DNA of 64,000 nucleotides from 2-12-FULL-35-23 sp965196985 (GCA_965196985.1 CBDALO010000171.1:1-64000), one strand, 5' to 3'. Positions 26,747 to 35,558 are shown, counted from the stretch's first letter. Numbers and translations: made by a program. Notes: generated by a model from the letters alone, not told the origin.

Positions 26747-27081
26747 TAAGCTAATAGCTCCTCTACTTTTGCAATGCAAATTAAATCATTCTCTGTTACA
26801 CCATTAACGGCATGAGTCTGATAGTTAACTCGACAGGTATTATAAGTTACCTCTAAATCTGGGTGGTGATTTTCTGCATTAGCAATCCAGGCCACGGCAT
26901 TAACAAAAGACATAGTGCGCATAAAGCCTTTAAACTGAAACAGCTTGCTTACTCGCTTAGCTTTCTTATCATAGTGCCAGTTTTGCCATTGTTTTAGGCA
27001 TTGATTAATTTGCTCGTCTGGCAAAGCTTCTAATTCGCCTTCGCAGCCAACACAGTGAATAGTTTTGTTCATTGTAGTCAT
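26746..27081 (-). CDS. phhB: Pterin-4a-carbinolamine dehydratase
   Basis: 111 residues from the ATG at 27081 (TTGGAGAAAGAA upstream); an upstream TTG at 27105 lies inside phhA and is less likely. The family signature is ENHHPDLEVTYNTCRVNYQT, with the catalytic His pair HH and the later His in YQTHAVNGVTENDL. The enzyme regenerates the tetrahydropterin cofactor used by phenylalanine hydroxylase, the gene just upstream (18-base gap). The last bases overlap the pyrD start. Confidence 0.94.
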   Translation of the reverse strand: MTTMNKTIHCVGCEGELEALPDEQINQCLKQWQNWHYDKKAKRVSKLFQFKGFMRTMSFVNAVAWIANAENHHPDLEVTYNTCRVNYQTHAVNGVTENDLICIAKVEELLA

Positions 27082-27098
27082 TTCTTTCTCCAAGGAAA

Positions 27099-27869
27099 TT
27101 AACAAATAATAAAGGGTCTGTCTTGTTGTGTTTTTATTTCTTCTAATGCTTCACGTAATAATTTCTCATCCATCATTTTGTAGAGAGATTCTAGTGAGTC
27201 GATTATAAAATAACGTTCCTGAATCACATCGTAATCGTACTTAGTTAATAATACTTCATGCAGGGATAAAGACTTTCGTTGTGGTGCGTTACTCTCTAGA
27301 GCGTAAATCGTTTCTTGGCGAGAAGAAAGTATGCCGCCTCCATAGACGCGAACACCTTGCGGGGTATTAACCAAGCCAAACTCAATAGTAAACCAAAACA
27401 AGCGGCTTAAAATTGTTCGAAGTCCATGATTTAAGCTAGAGGCAAATTCACCGTACCATTGTACAAAGTCAGCATAAGCAGGGTTGGTCAATAGTGGACA
27501 GTGCCCAAAGAGTTCATGAAAAATATCAGGTTGTTTAAGGTAGTCGAGTTCTTCAGGAATACGGATAAAGGTTGCTACAGGAAACTCTCGCCTAGCAAGC
27601 ATGGCAAAAAACTCATCGACTAAAATCGTGCCAGCAACTGGAGTTAGATTCCAGCCGGTTACGCTTAAGCAGTCTGATAGGTCATTAAGCTTGGGGATTT
27701 TTGTTTCGGGAATGGAAAGTGCTTCTAGGCCAATAATGAACTCATCACAGGCTCGTTGCTCAATAGTTTGTTTTTGGCGTTTTATCAAAGTCTGCCAGGT
27801 TTGATGTTCTTGTTTGGTAAAAGCAATATTGCCATGGCTATCCGGCATTTTAGCGACATATTCAGTCAT
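27099..27869 (-). CDS. phhA: Phenylalanine-4-hydroxylase
   Basis: 256 residues, the usual length of bacterial single-domain enzymes. It converts phenylalanine to tyrosine with tetrahydropterin and oxygen. The iron ligands are visible: two His in PDIFHELFGHCPLL and Glu in FWFTIEFGLVNTP. The pterin-binding core lies between. First gene of phhA-phhB-pyrD. In Legionella the product feeds melanin-like pyomelanin formation and iron reduction, which may apply here by inference. No PhhR-type operator was recognised; a hairpin TACGCCC/GGGCGTA lies about 75 bases upstream of the ATG. Confidence 0.95.
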   Translation of the reverse strand: MTEYVAKMPDSHGNIAFTKQEHQTWQTLIKRQKQTIEQRACDEFIIGLEALSIPETKIPKLNDLSDCLSVTGWNLTPVAGTILVDEFFAMLARREFPVATFIRIPEELDYLKQPDIFHELFGHCPLLTNPAYADFVQWYGEFASSLNHGLRTILSRLFWFTIEFGLVNTPQGVRVYGGGILSSRQETIYALESNAPQRKSLSLHEVLLTKYDYDVIQERYFIIDSLESLYKMMDEKLLREALEEIKTQQDRPFIIC

Positions 27870-28064
27870 TAGGCTGTCCTCGTTAGACGATTAAGTAATA
27901 GTACAAGAGTGAAAGTGAAAGACAAAGTGAAGTACGCCCTACGGGGCGTAGTAATAACGAGGAGTAAGGGTTAAATTGATTTCAGTCATCATCATGACAT
28001 TGATCATTCCAAATTGCTGCTGTGCTGTCAATGGTGATTTAAAGTTTTGTAGTGCACCTTTCCT

Positions 28065-28235
28065 TAATCTCCCACTCGCTATGCGAGCCGCCCCCCTTTA
28101 AAAAAGGGGCTATTTTTTATAGAGCTTCACAGTGGCTATCAAGCTAATAGTAACTATCAAGCTTTCGTAGTACGTCCCCTCCTTAGAATAAGGAGGGACA
28201 GGGAGGATTTATAAAACAATTAACTTCCTTAAAGC
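28065..28235. repeat. Intergenic repeat units B and A
   Basis: In the 377-base gap upstream of phhA: unit B at about 28066-28120 (CTCGCTATGCGAGC, then CCCCCCTTTAAAAAAGGGG followed by CTATTTTTTA, a possible plus-strand terminator) and unit A at about 28170-28218 (CCCTCCTTAGAATAAGGAGG). The rest (27870-28064) is the phhA upstream region with a short hairpin ACGCCCTACGGGGCGT; no gene was seen. Confidence 0.75.
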
Positions 28236-28246
28236 TAATTTAGCTT

Positions 28247-28540
28247 TTACCTACCCATTGCTCGTGGGGGCGATGTAGCTGCTTTAGGTGAAAACGTCTC
28301 TCTTACTCGAGCCCAGAAGCCAGGTCTTCCGCCAAGTACGGGTGCACTGGCGCTGCGGTGTAGCCTTGGCGCGACTGGTTTTTTTAGGAATACTTTACCC
28401 TCTTCATCTTGGGCAAGGCTCCATTCGCCTCGAGCAATAAAGTCTTGTATAAACTCGTCTCGTAGAACTTTTAAAAGTTTTGGTGAGGCGTTGCTAATAA
28501 GCTCTGCTGTCTTTGGACTGCTTAGATATTGAGCTTCCAA
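28247..28540 (-). CDS. Hypothetical small basic protein, possibly 5' decayed
   Basis: I do not recognise it. The frame from a TTG at 28540 encodes 97 residues, with PRLHRSASAPVLGGRPGFWA in the C-terminal half and a basic Pro-rich tail. The same frame stays open upstream to about 28620 and reads ADFKKKHRFEPSWVRVALRS, which looks like real protein, but there is no start codon there. An ATG at 28612 in a neighbouring frame (MPTSKRNIDSS) runs into a stop. A one-base frameshift near 28605 would join the two. The gene may therefore be broken, or start at a non-standard codon. Low-complexity Ser/Ala/Pro tails also occur in the protein at 37856-38443. Confidence 0.4.
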   Translation of the reverse strand: MEAQYLSSPKTAELISNASPKLLKVLRDEFIQDFIARGEWSLAQDEEGKVFLKKPVAPRLHRSASAPVLGGRPGFWARVRETFSPKAATSPPRAMGR

Positions 28541-28732
28541 CCATTTGTTACTACGTAGTGCTACACGTACCCAGCTAGGCTCGAATCTATGTTTCTTTTT
28601 GAAGTCGGCATAATGATCACCTTTTTAATTATTGTTATTGAAAGCGTGGTATTTTAGCCAAAAAATGCCCAGCGTCAAGTGATTTTTACTCAAAAACAAT
28701 AGCTTACACGGTCTTTTAGATAAAAATACTTA

Positions 28733-29173
28733 CTAAGAATGGATATAACCTGATAAATGGTCAATTTCGTCCTGCTGCGAGTCAATAATCCATTTGGTCA
28801 CATCCCCGATGGAGATGATGCCTGCTAGCTTGCCAGCCTCATCAACAACGGGTAAATGCCGAGTACGTTTATTAGTAAACATAGTCATAGCTTCTTCAAC
28901 GCTAGTTTGTACTGTAACTGTAAGGAAATCAGGGCTCATGTAATCAGCTACCGTCGCTGTGGCAAGGTCAATTTGGTTTAGCAAAGGATAAACGCGACGC
29001 ACAGTTTCCCGTTCGGTGAATAAACCAACAATTTGGTCATTATCAACGACAACTAAGGAACCAATATTTTGTTCACACATCTGTTTAATACAGTCTGCTA
29101 CTTTAGTGCCTGGAGCAACAACGGTTACCTCAGTTCCTTTATCCTTTAAAATACTTGCTAGTAAATGTGCCAT
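28733..29173 (-). CDS. CBS-domain protein
   Basis: 146 residues with a tandem CBS pair (Bateman module): first domain about residues 15-65 (CIKQMCEQNIGSLVVVDNDQ, then IVGLFTERETVRRV), second about 80-135 (SVEEAMTMFTNKRTRHLPVV, AGIISIGDVTKWII). No attached enzyme or transporter domain. Such stand-alone proteins bind adenine nucleotides and are thought to regulate partners; the target is unknown. TAAAAGGAGT precedes the ATG. IS256 copy 5 is inserted 40 bases upstream of the start, inside the likely promoter region, so expression may be altered. Confidence 0.87.
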   Translation of the reverse strand: MAHLLASILKDKGTEVTVVAPGTKVADCIKQMCEQNIGSLVVVDNDQIVGLFTERETVRRVYPLLNQIDLATATVADYMSPDFLTVTVQTSVEEAMTMFTNKRTRHLPVVDEAGKLAGIISIGDVTKWIIDSQQDEIDHLSGYIHS

Positions 29174-29213
29174 GGTTTAACTCCTTTTACTGTATTAATA
29201 AGGCCGATTTTGA

Positions 29214-30745
29214 GATAGAGCGTTATTTTGTCTGTAACAACCAACTTCAGTACTTAGAAAAACCTTTAAAATTCTAAATGGCACTCTATTGTACCTGTCT
29301 CATCGCATAATATCTTAAATTAATTATGCTAATCAATCTAAAAAATTATTTATACCTCAAATTTTTCTCCTCTCAAAATAAATTATTAACTTTTAGGTAA
29401 TAGCAATTATATCTCGTTAATAAGAACAAGAATGATCTATCCTAAAACCCTATGAAGCCTTATTATTCACTTCAACTTAAGTATCTAGGTGATCCGCTCC
29501 ACTGGTCATCAATTTCCACTAAAACAGCTGATACGAGCCTTAGGCACGATTCAGTATTAGGGAAAATTCCAACTGTATGCGTCCTTCTTTTTACCTCTCT
29601 GTTTACGCGCTCAGCTATGTTACTGGTTCTTAATCTTTTTTGATGCGGCCTGTCAAAGTTCATCACTACTAAGCCCTCCGGTATATTCACTTCCAACCAA
29701 GAAGAAAGCTCTGGTGCTGTTTGCTGATATTTATCTACCGCCATAGCCAATAGTCTTTCCGACTCATGAATGTTTGAGGCATTAAATATAGCTGTAATCT
29801 CCTCAGCTACTGGTTCCTTCATTGAGCGCTTTGGTATGTGAGCCTGAGCATTTTGCTGCAAATGAAATTGGCAGCGTTGCCAAGGAACACCGGGGAACAC
29901 AGCTCTTCTAGCGGCTTTTAGGCCAGTATGAGCGTCGCTAGTAATCAACTCAATACCATGTATACCTCGCTCAACCAACTGCTGAAGAAAATCACGCCAA
30001 TGTACCTCAGCCTCTGATAACGCAACAGAAACACCTAGCACTGTTCTCTTGCCGGTTGATTCATCAAAGCCATAGGCTATCAATACCGCACAGTCTTGTA
30101 CTGTGCCGCTAGTGCGCACCTTCTCATAACGTGCATCTAGCCAAAGATATTTTATCTTTCCTAACGGCTTATTTCGCCATTTCTTTAAATCTTCATCCAA
30201 CAATTTAGCGCAACGGCTTACCTCAGTGCTTGAAATATCTGTTCCACAGAGTTGCTTTAGCACCTTTTCAACTTTGCGCGTGGAAACCCCATGCACATAC
30301 ATTTCAGCGACAGCCAGCTTAAGTGCTCTATCAGAGCGTACACCTCGCTCTAAGACTGATGGATAGAAGGCTTCATTGGAGTCTCTAACCTGCGGTATCT
30401 GTAGCTCAAGCTGACCTTGACCTGTGTTAATTAACCTTGGTTTAAAGCCGTTCGCATATCCGTTTCTATCGCCAGTTCGCTCATAAGGACTGGCATTTAA
30501 ATGGCGCTCCCTTTCTATTAACATAGCCTCATTCATCAACCTGGAGACAAGCTTAGGTAAAGCTTCAAACCCCTCCATCGCTAAAACATGTATGGCTTCT
30601 TCGATTAAGTTCTCATTTTTATAGCAGCTCATTGTCATTCCTCTTTTTTGGTTAAGTTTACCTTAAAAGGAATTTCTAATCTGACTGAGTCGCCTGCTTA
30701 TTTTCAGCAAGTCAATGGAATTTACAGAAAGGATGGCGCACTAGC
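29214..30745 (-). mobile_element. IS256-family insertion sequence, copy 5 (intact)
   Basis: 1532 bases with standard ends, flanked by the perfect 8-base duplication GATTTTGA (29206-29213 and 30746-30753). It lies between the CBS-protein start and the hypothetical gene at 30998. One base in the end (CTGTAACAACC rather than CTGTAAAAACC) differs from the others. Confidence 0.95.
29472..30632 (-). CDS. IS256-family transposase (copy 5)
   Basis: 386-residue transposase, catalytic residues intact; differs from copy 1 only by Ser to Gly in AVFPGVPWQR. Start chosen at 30632 for ribosome-site spacing. Confidence 0.95.
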   Translation of the reverse strand: MSCYKNENLIEEAIHVLAMEGFEALPKLVSRLMNEAMLIERERHLNASPYERTGDRNGYANGFKPRLINTGQGQLELQIPQVRDSNEAFYPSVLERGVRSDRALKLAVAEMYVHGVSTRKVEKVLKQLCGTDISSTEVSRCAKLLDEDLKKWRNKPLGKIKYLWLDARYEKVRTSGTVQDCAVLIAYGFDESTGKRTVLGVSVALSEAEVHWRDFLQQLVERGIHGIELITSDAHTGLKAARRAVFPGVPWQRCQFHLQQNAQAHIPKRSMKEPVAEEITAIFNASNIHESERLLAMAVDKYQQTAPELSSWLEVNIPEGLVVMNFDRPHQKRLRTSNIAERVNREVKRRTHTVGIFPNTESCLRLVSAVLVEIDDQWSGSPRYLS

Positions 30746-30997
30746 GATTTTGACTGTAGCTAAAGTAATTCTAGATTACAACTTATTACAAACTGCCCTT
30801 TTAAAAATTAAAGTATTTTTACACACTGCATCGATAAATAAGCTTAGATTCCCTTCAGCTTGGCATGATTATAATGTGTTATCTAAATGAAATTTTAGAG
30901 ATATCACTTTGTTAAATAATATAGGTTCAAGTTATTCTTGATGGTAAGTTTTATTGTCTCTAACTAACTTAGTGCCAAAACTTAAAGAGGTTATATT

Positions 30998-31708
30998 ATG
31001 TTAGATATTTTCCCTGACTATTCTTTTCAAGAGTTAAATGAAGGAAATACGATAAAAGAAACAATTGACTGTATGACTAGAGGTGTAAAAACCAAACTTG
31101 ACTCAAGTCGTTTTTTTATTGATGGAACGGGCATATATGGCGATATGCTTGGAGATAGAAACAATTTGGAGTTTGACGATTACTGTCATGTAATACTAAC
31201 TAATTTGCTACGCACACATCAAGAGAAGCTAGATCAAAAAATTATTGATTACATTATTTCTTGCTCTAACCTGGATGGTTTTGTTGGGTTATTAGAGCTT
31301 AATCTAAGAGCGGAAATGAACTCTGAATTACTTGATAAAGTAATAATGCGAACCAGCTTTAATTTAGATACTAAGAGCCATGATGGTGTAGTGATGTTTA
31401 AAGAGTCTGTTGATGTTTCTTCCCAAGCGAATAGCCGCATCATGCATATTGAATGCAGCTCCAAAATATTTTTGAAGGATGGGCAAGTTAGACATGAGTT
31501 TCACAGTGGCAATGAAAACGTTCAGGACAGAAGGTGGTTTGATAAATTATTTCAACGACAAGAGAATGACTGGAAGAGAAGTGCTTCAAACTTCCTGAGA
31601 AGTATTTCAGCGTTCTTTAGTAGCGGGAATGGCTCAAGTAATCCAGAAGCTGGTGAAAGCAACGATCAAGATGATAAGGTTTCGTTTCATTTTTCAACAA
31701 GGCGTTAA
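30998..31708 (+). CDS. Hypothetical protein, effector-like
   Basis: I do not recognise this gene. 236 residues, MLDIFPDYSFQELNEGNTIK at the start, acidic and hydrophilic, no signal peptide and no membrane span. It has a central mixed region (LDGFVGLLELNLRAEMNSEL) and a tail that is Ser/Asn/Gly-rich (FFSSGNGSSNPEAGESNDQD) and ends KVSFHFSTRR. AAAGAGGT precedes the ATG at good spacing. It stands alone, with 252 bases upstream to IS256 copy 5 that contain AT-rich sequence but no clear promoter. The acidic, Ser-rich C-terminus would fit a Dot/Icm-type secretion signal, but that is only a guess. Confidence 0.6.
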   Translation: MLDIFPDYSFQELNEGNTIKETIDCMTRGVKTKLDSSRFFIDGTGIYGDMLGDRNNLEFDDYCHVILTNLLRTHQEKLDQKIIDYIISCSNLDGFVGLLELNLRAEMNSELLDKVIMRTSFNLDTKSHDGVVMFKESVDVSSQANSRIMHIECSSKIFLKDGQVRHEFHSGNENVQDRRWFDKLFQRQENDWKRSASNFLRSISAFFSSGNGSSNPEAGESNDQDDKVSFHFSTRR

Positions 31709-31796
31709 CAACTATTCTATCAAAGAATACCATTTCAAAAGCCCTCTTTATACTTACTGTTGCCGGCTAAAGGGAGGGCTTATAAAGTGAGTTAAC

Positions 31797-33305
31797 CTAC
31801 CCTGCTGTTGGCCGCATATGTGGGAACAAAATCACATCGCGGATAGACGGTGAGTCGGTTAACAGCATCACCAAGCGATCAATGCCTATACCCTCTCCTG
31901 CTGTTGGTGGCATGCCATACTCTAACGCTGAAACATAATCTTCGTCATAATGCATAGCCTCATCATCACCTGCTTCTTTAGCAACGAGCTGAGCTTTGAA
32001 GCGTTCAGCTTGATCTTCTGGGTCATTAAGCTCAGAAAAACCATTGGCAATTTCACGCCCGCCCACAAAAAATTCAAAGCGGTCAGTGGCAAACGGATTG
32101 TCATCATTGCGACGAGCTAATGGTGAAACTTCTGCTGGATACTGGGTAATAAAAGTTGGTTGCTTTAAGTTGGGTTCAGCAGTCTTTTCAAATACCTCGA
32201 TTTGCAACTTACCAAGGCCATAGTGTTTTTCTATCGATATACCAAGCTTTTTGCACACTTGCTGCATTGCTGTTTCATTATCGACCTGCTCAGCAGTTAG
32301 ATCTTGATTAAAAAGTAAAATAGCTTCTTTAACTGTCATGCGAACAAAGGGTTTTGCAAAATTATAGCTTTCGCCTTGATAAGTTAGCGTAGCCGTATTA
32401 AGCAAGCTTTGACATAATCCCCGCATTAACTCCTCAGTTAAATCCATTAATTCGTGGTAATCAGCATAGGCCTGATAGAATTCCAGCATGGTAAATTCAG
32501 GGTTATGACGAGTTGATAAGCCTTCATTACGAAAGTTACGATTAATTTCAAAGACTCGCTCAAAACCGCCAATAACTAAACGCTTCAAGTAAAGCTCAGG
32601 AGCGATCCGTAAAAATAACTCACGACTTAAGGCGTTATGATAGGTTGAAAATGGACGTGCCGCTGCACCACCCGCAAGCACCTGCATCATAGGCGTTTCC
32701 ACTTCGAGAAAATCACGCTTAGATAAAAAATGACGAATATAGTCAACTGTTAAGGTGCGAATAACAAACACATTTCGAGTTTGTTCATTCATGATAAGGT
32801 CTAAGTAACGTTGTCGATATTTCATTTCTTGATCAGTTAAGCCGTGAAACTTCTCTGGCAAGGGGCGCAGTGACTTAGTAACCAAGTCAATTTCATCAGC
32901 CCAAATAGATAGCTCACCAGTTTTAGTTTTAAATACACGACCAGAGGCCCAGACAATATCACCGTTATCCCAATATTTTGCTTCATCAAAATTTTCTAAG
33001 TCATTGCTACGTAGAAAAAGCTGGATGCGACCACTCATATCCTGAATAGTCATAAAGCATACTTTACCCATCGTTCGCTTTAGCATAACTCGACCAGCAA
33101 CACTGGTGCTGGGTTTCTCTTCATCGAGTTGCTCTTTGCTTTTCTCATCGTGTAGCTTATGGAGATTTTCAGCCAGATCCTCACGACGAAAGTGATTGCG
33201 ATAAGTTTTGCCTTGCTTACGTAATTCAGCAAGTTTTTCACGCCGTTGTGCGATTAAGCGATTTTCATCTTGCTCTATTTCGTTACCAGTTACTTTTTCG
33301 TTCAT
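31797..33305 (-). CDS. lysS: Lysyl-tRNA synthetase (class II)
   Basis: 502 residues (E. coli LysS 505). An N-terminal OB-fold anticodon domain (about 55-165; GRVMLKRTMGKVCFMTIQDM) is followed by the class II core: motif 1 YIRHFLSKRDFLEVETPMMQ, motif 2 FEINRNFRNEGLSTRHNPEF, motif 3 GIGIDRLVMLLTDSPSIRDV near the C-terminus. It charges tRNA-Lys. In many gammaproteobacteria it follows prfB directly; here prfB is upstream on the same strand, but 493 bases of repeats, including a MITE, separate the two, so lysS may now rely on read-through or on its own promoter. Confidence 0.96.
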   Translation of the reverse strand: MNEKVTGNEIEQDENRLIAQRREKLAELRKQGKTYRNHFRREDLAENLHKLHDEKSKEQLDEEKPSTSVAGRVMLKRTMGKVCFMTIQDMSGRIQLFLRSNDLENFDEAKYWDNGDIVWASGRVFKTKTGELSIWADEIDLVTKSLRPLPEKFHGLTDQEMKYRQRYLDLIMNEQTRNVFVIRTLTVDYIRHFLSKRDFLEVETPMMQVLAGGAAARPFSTYHNALSRELFLRIAPELYLKRLVIGGFERVFEINRNFRNEGLSTRHNPEFTMLEFYQAYADYHELMDLTEELMRGLCQSLLNTATLTYQGESYNFAKPFVRMTVKEAILLFNQDLTAEQVDNETAMQQVCKKLGISIEKHYGLGKLQIEVFEKTAEPNLKQPTFITQYPAEVSPLARRNDDNPFATDRFEFFVGGREIANGFSELNDPEDQAERFKAQLVAKEAGDDEAMHYDEDYVSALEYGMPPTAGEGIGIDRLVMLLTDSPSIRDVILFPHMRPTAG

Positions 33306-33319
33306 GGTTTTTCCTCTAA

Positions 33320-33366
33320 ATTAATTCTCTTTAAATCCCCCACTCGCTACGCGAGCCGCCCCCTTT
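33320..33366. repeat. Intergenic repeat unit B
   Basis: AAATCCCCCACTCGCTACGC then GAGCCGCCCCCTTTAAAAAA, with the short hairpin CTCGCTACGCGAG. The MITE at 33374 is inserted directly next to it. Confidence 0.75.
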
Positions 33367-33373
33367 AAAAAAG

Positions 33374-33538
33374 GACATTGTTGCATAAATCCTTTTCCAC
33401 ACTTTGTCTTGCTGATTTGTGTGTTGCTTTTGCTCCATGGCTCGCTACGCTACGCTGCGCTTTACTTACGCAAAAGCAACACACAAATCAGTTTAAATCA
33501 AGCTATCTATCCTGCCTTACTATTTATGCAACAACACC
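33374..33538. mobile_element. MITE, 165 bases, with 9-base target duplication
   Basis: Same family as 22901-23060. Ends GACATTGTTGCATAAA and TTTATGCAACAACACC; flanked by the perfect 9-base direct repeat TTAAAAAAG (33365-33373 and 33539-33547). Internal inverted repeat around CTGATTTGTGTGTTGCTTTT. It lies between prfB and lysS and inside repeat unit B. Confidence 0.88.
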
Positions 33539-33564
33539 TTAAAAAAGGAGGCTAACTTTCTAAT

Positions 33565-33706
33565 CAGCTTAGTACGGTAGGTCGGTCCCAAGCACAGTGC
33601 GGGCCGACACTGAGTCCTATTCACACTTTGTGTCGGCCTTCACTGGCACAATATTTAGAAGAACATTAAGACCTAACCAATGCCAGCTCAGGTCCGACCT
33701 ACATTT
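33565..33706. repeat. Intergenic repeat unit C (TAGGTCGG element)
   Basis: About 135 bases bounded by TAGGTCGGTCCC and GGTCCGACCTA, with an internal inverted repeat GGGCCGACAC / GTGTCGGCC. It matches, as reverse complement, the copy after ffh (63629-63769), including CACTGGCACAAT and AACATTAAGACCTAA. A more divergent copy lies at 40299-40455. Confidence 0.8.
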
Positions 33707-33744
33707 TTTAAACCTGCACCCTGTTCCCCTGCCTACTGTCACTT

Positions 33745-33798
33745 GACAAGCACGTCCCCTCCTTAGCATAAGGAGGGTCAGGGTGGATTTATAAATAA
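33745..33798. repeat. Intergenic repeat unit A
   Basis: GCACGTCCCCTCCTTAGCAT then AAGGAGGGTCAGGGTGGA, palindromic around the centre. It ends at the prfB stop codon. Confidence 0.75.
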
Positions 33799-34897
33799 CT
33801 AAACTCCTTGTTTCAAACTTGCTTTAATAAACATATCTAACCCACCATCTAAAACTGCCTTAGGGTTGCGCGTTTCTACCCCGGTACGTAAGTCCTTAAT
33901 GCGTGACTCATCCAAAACATAGGAGCGAATTTGACTGCCCCAGCCTATGTCCGATTTGCTCGCTTCCAAAGATTGCTTTTCAGCATTGCGCTTCATTAGC
34001 TCAAGCTCATAGAGTTTAGCTTTAAGCTGCTTCATCGCATGATCTTTGTTTTGGTGTTGAGAGCGATTGTTTTGACACTGCACTACGATATTGGTTGGTA
34101 CGTGTGTTATCCGTACCGCAGAATCAGTTCGGTTAACATGCTGCCCTCCAGCTCCACTAGCTCGATAAGTATCAATTCGTAAGTTAGCTGGGTTGATTTC
34201 AATATCGATATCATCATCGACCTCCGGCGAAACAAACACTGAAGCAAATGAAGTATGACGTTTACTATTGGAGTCAAATGGGGATTTACGTACTAGACGA
34301 TGTACGCCCGTTTCAGTGCGCAACCAACCAAAGGCATAATCACCGGTAAACATAATGGTAGCGCTTTTAATACCAGCGACCTCACCAGGGGAGACTTCGA
34401 TAAGCTCAGTTTTAAAGCCACGTTGATCGCCCCAGCGCAAATACATGCGTAGTAACATTTCAGCCCAATCTTGTGCTTCAGTACCACCAGAGCCGGACTG
34501 AATATCAACGAAAGCATTATTGGCATCCATTTCTCCATTAAACATACGTTGAAATTCTAACTGTTGCAGTTGATTAGTCAGCTCATCTAGGTCGTGGATT
34601 ACAAGGTCAACGGTATCGCTGTCATCCTCAGCTACAGCCATATCAAGTAGCTCTTTGCTTTCTGCTAAGCCACTAACTAAGAGATCAAAGGTAGAGACAG
34701 TTTCTTCCAGGCGAGCTTTTTCTTGTCCGAGCTTTTGTGCTTGTTCAGGGTTGTTCCAGATATCAGGGTCTTCTAGCTCACGGCTGACTTCTTCGAGCTT
34801 TTCACGTCGGTGTTCGACGTCAAAGATACCCCCTAAGCAACTCGCAGCGTTGCTGATAGTCGACAATTCGTTCAAATAATGGATTAATTTCTAGCAT
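33799..34897 (-). CDS. prfB: Peptide chain release factor 2, with programmed +1 frameshift
   Basis: The true start is the ATG at 34897. The first 25 codons read MLEINPLFERIVDYQQRCEL and LRGYL, then meet TGA (34820-34822). A +1 shift at CTT TGA C continues DVEHRREKLEEVSRELEDPD to the stop at 33799, giving 365 residues, the same as E. coli RF2. The GGQ motif (SGAGGQHVNRTDSAVRI) for peptidyl-tRNA hydrolysis and the RF2 region KSPFDSNSKRHTSFASV are present; the SPF tripeptide that reads UGA and UAA is visible. RF2 controls its own level through the shift. lysS lies downstream beyond a block of repeats. Confidence 0.95.
34819..34835 (-). promoter_or_regulatory. prfB programmed +1 frameshift site
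   Basis: On the minus strand AGGGGGTATCTTTGAC: a Shine-Dalgarno-like AGGGGG placed three bases before the slippery CTT, followed by the in-frame stop TGA and C. This is the classic RF2 autoregulatory arrangement; low RF2 favours the shift. Confidence 0.95.
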
Positions 34898-35039
34898 ACT
34901 GGAATAGATCTATTTACCCAAAAAGGCGCAGTATAACAGCCACACTGAGGTGATTAAAGTTTTTCTAAAAAACCTTAAGTTTCTATTAAGCTTAGTTGAC
35001 TAATATGATGAAACTATAAAATGTTAAGGATGACTAATA

Positions 35040-35558
35040 ATGCCACTATCAAAAGAAGTATTTCAGCATTTACGCACTATTAAGATGCAAAAGGTCATCC
35101 ACTATGAAGCTAGCCTATCAGTTAGTCAATATTATGAGCTAACCTCATGGTTTAAAAACCATGCCATTTTTCCTAAGATTGATATTGAGACTGATATTAA
35201 GCAGGCTCAACAGCTAGAAAAATTACGTCATCGCTTAAGTATCATTTGCTTTACTTTAGAAGCCTTACTAGCAAAAAAAATGCCACTGCAATTAAAAGCC
35301 CTGCTTTATAAAGCTAAAGAGGCCGTCTTTTATGCCGCAGGCCATGTGAGTACCAACAAAAGGTTAACGCTTAAAGAGATTGACAGCGGTTTACGCTATT
35401 TTACTTTGTCCTCAGATTACTTAATCAATCTAGCAGCCAATTTTTTAGCTATAGAAAAAGAACATATGAAGCAAGGGTTTGCTATCTTAGATAGAATTAT
35501 CCAGCAAATAAAAGCTAAGTTAATAAAGACAAAACGTATCCGTTCAATATCAGCATGA
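35040..35558 (+). CDS. Hypothetical helical protein
   Basis: I do not recognise it. 172 residues, MPLSKEVFQHLRTIKMQKVI at the start, basic and mostly helical by composition (IKQAQQLEKLRHRLSIICFT, ALLAKKMPLQLKALLYKAKE), ending in a Lys/Arg-rich tail. No signal peptide; one mildly hydrophobic stretch around LSIICFTLEALL. TTAAGGATGAC precedes the ATG. It is divergent from prfB (142 bases) and has an IS66-like transposase gene 225 bases downstream. Confidence 0.6.
   Translation: MPLSKEVFQHLRTIKMQKVIHYEASLSVSQYYELTSWFKNHAIFPKIDIETDIKQAQQLEKLRHRLSIICFTLEALLAKKMPLQLKALLYKAKEAVFYAAGHVSTNKRLTLKEIDSGLRYFTLSSDYLINLAANFLAIEKEHMKQGFAILDRIIQQIKAKLIKTKRIRSISA

Noticed and set aside
28019..28250. Possible riboswitch upstream of phhA or the small gene
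   Set aside because: The hairpins there are explained by repeat units A and B; no known riboswitch core was recognised.
34982..35039. TTGACT...TATAAA promoter before the gene at 35040
   Set aside because: Spacing between the two boxes is only about 13 bases, too short for a standard sigma-70 promoter.
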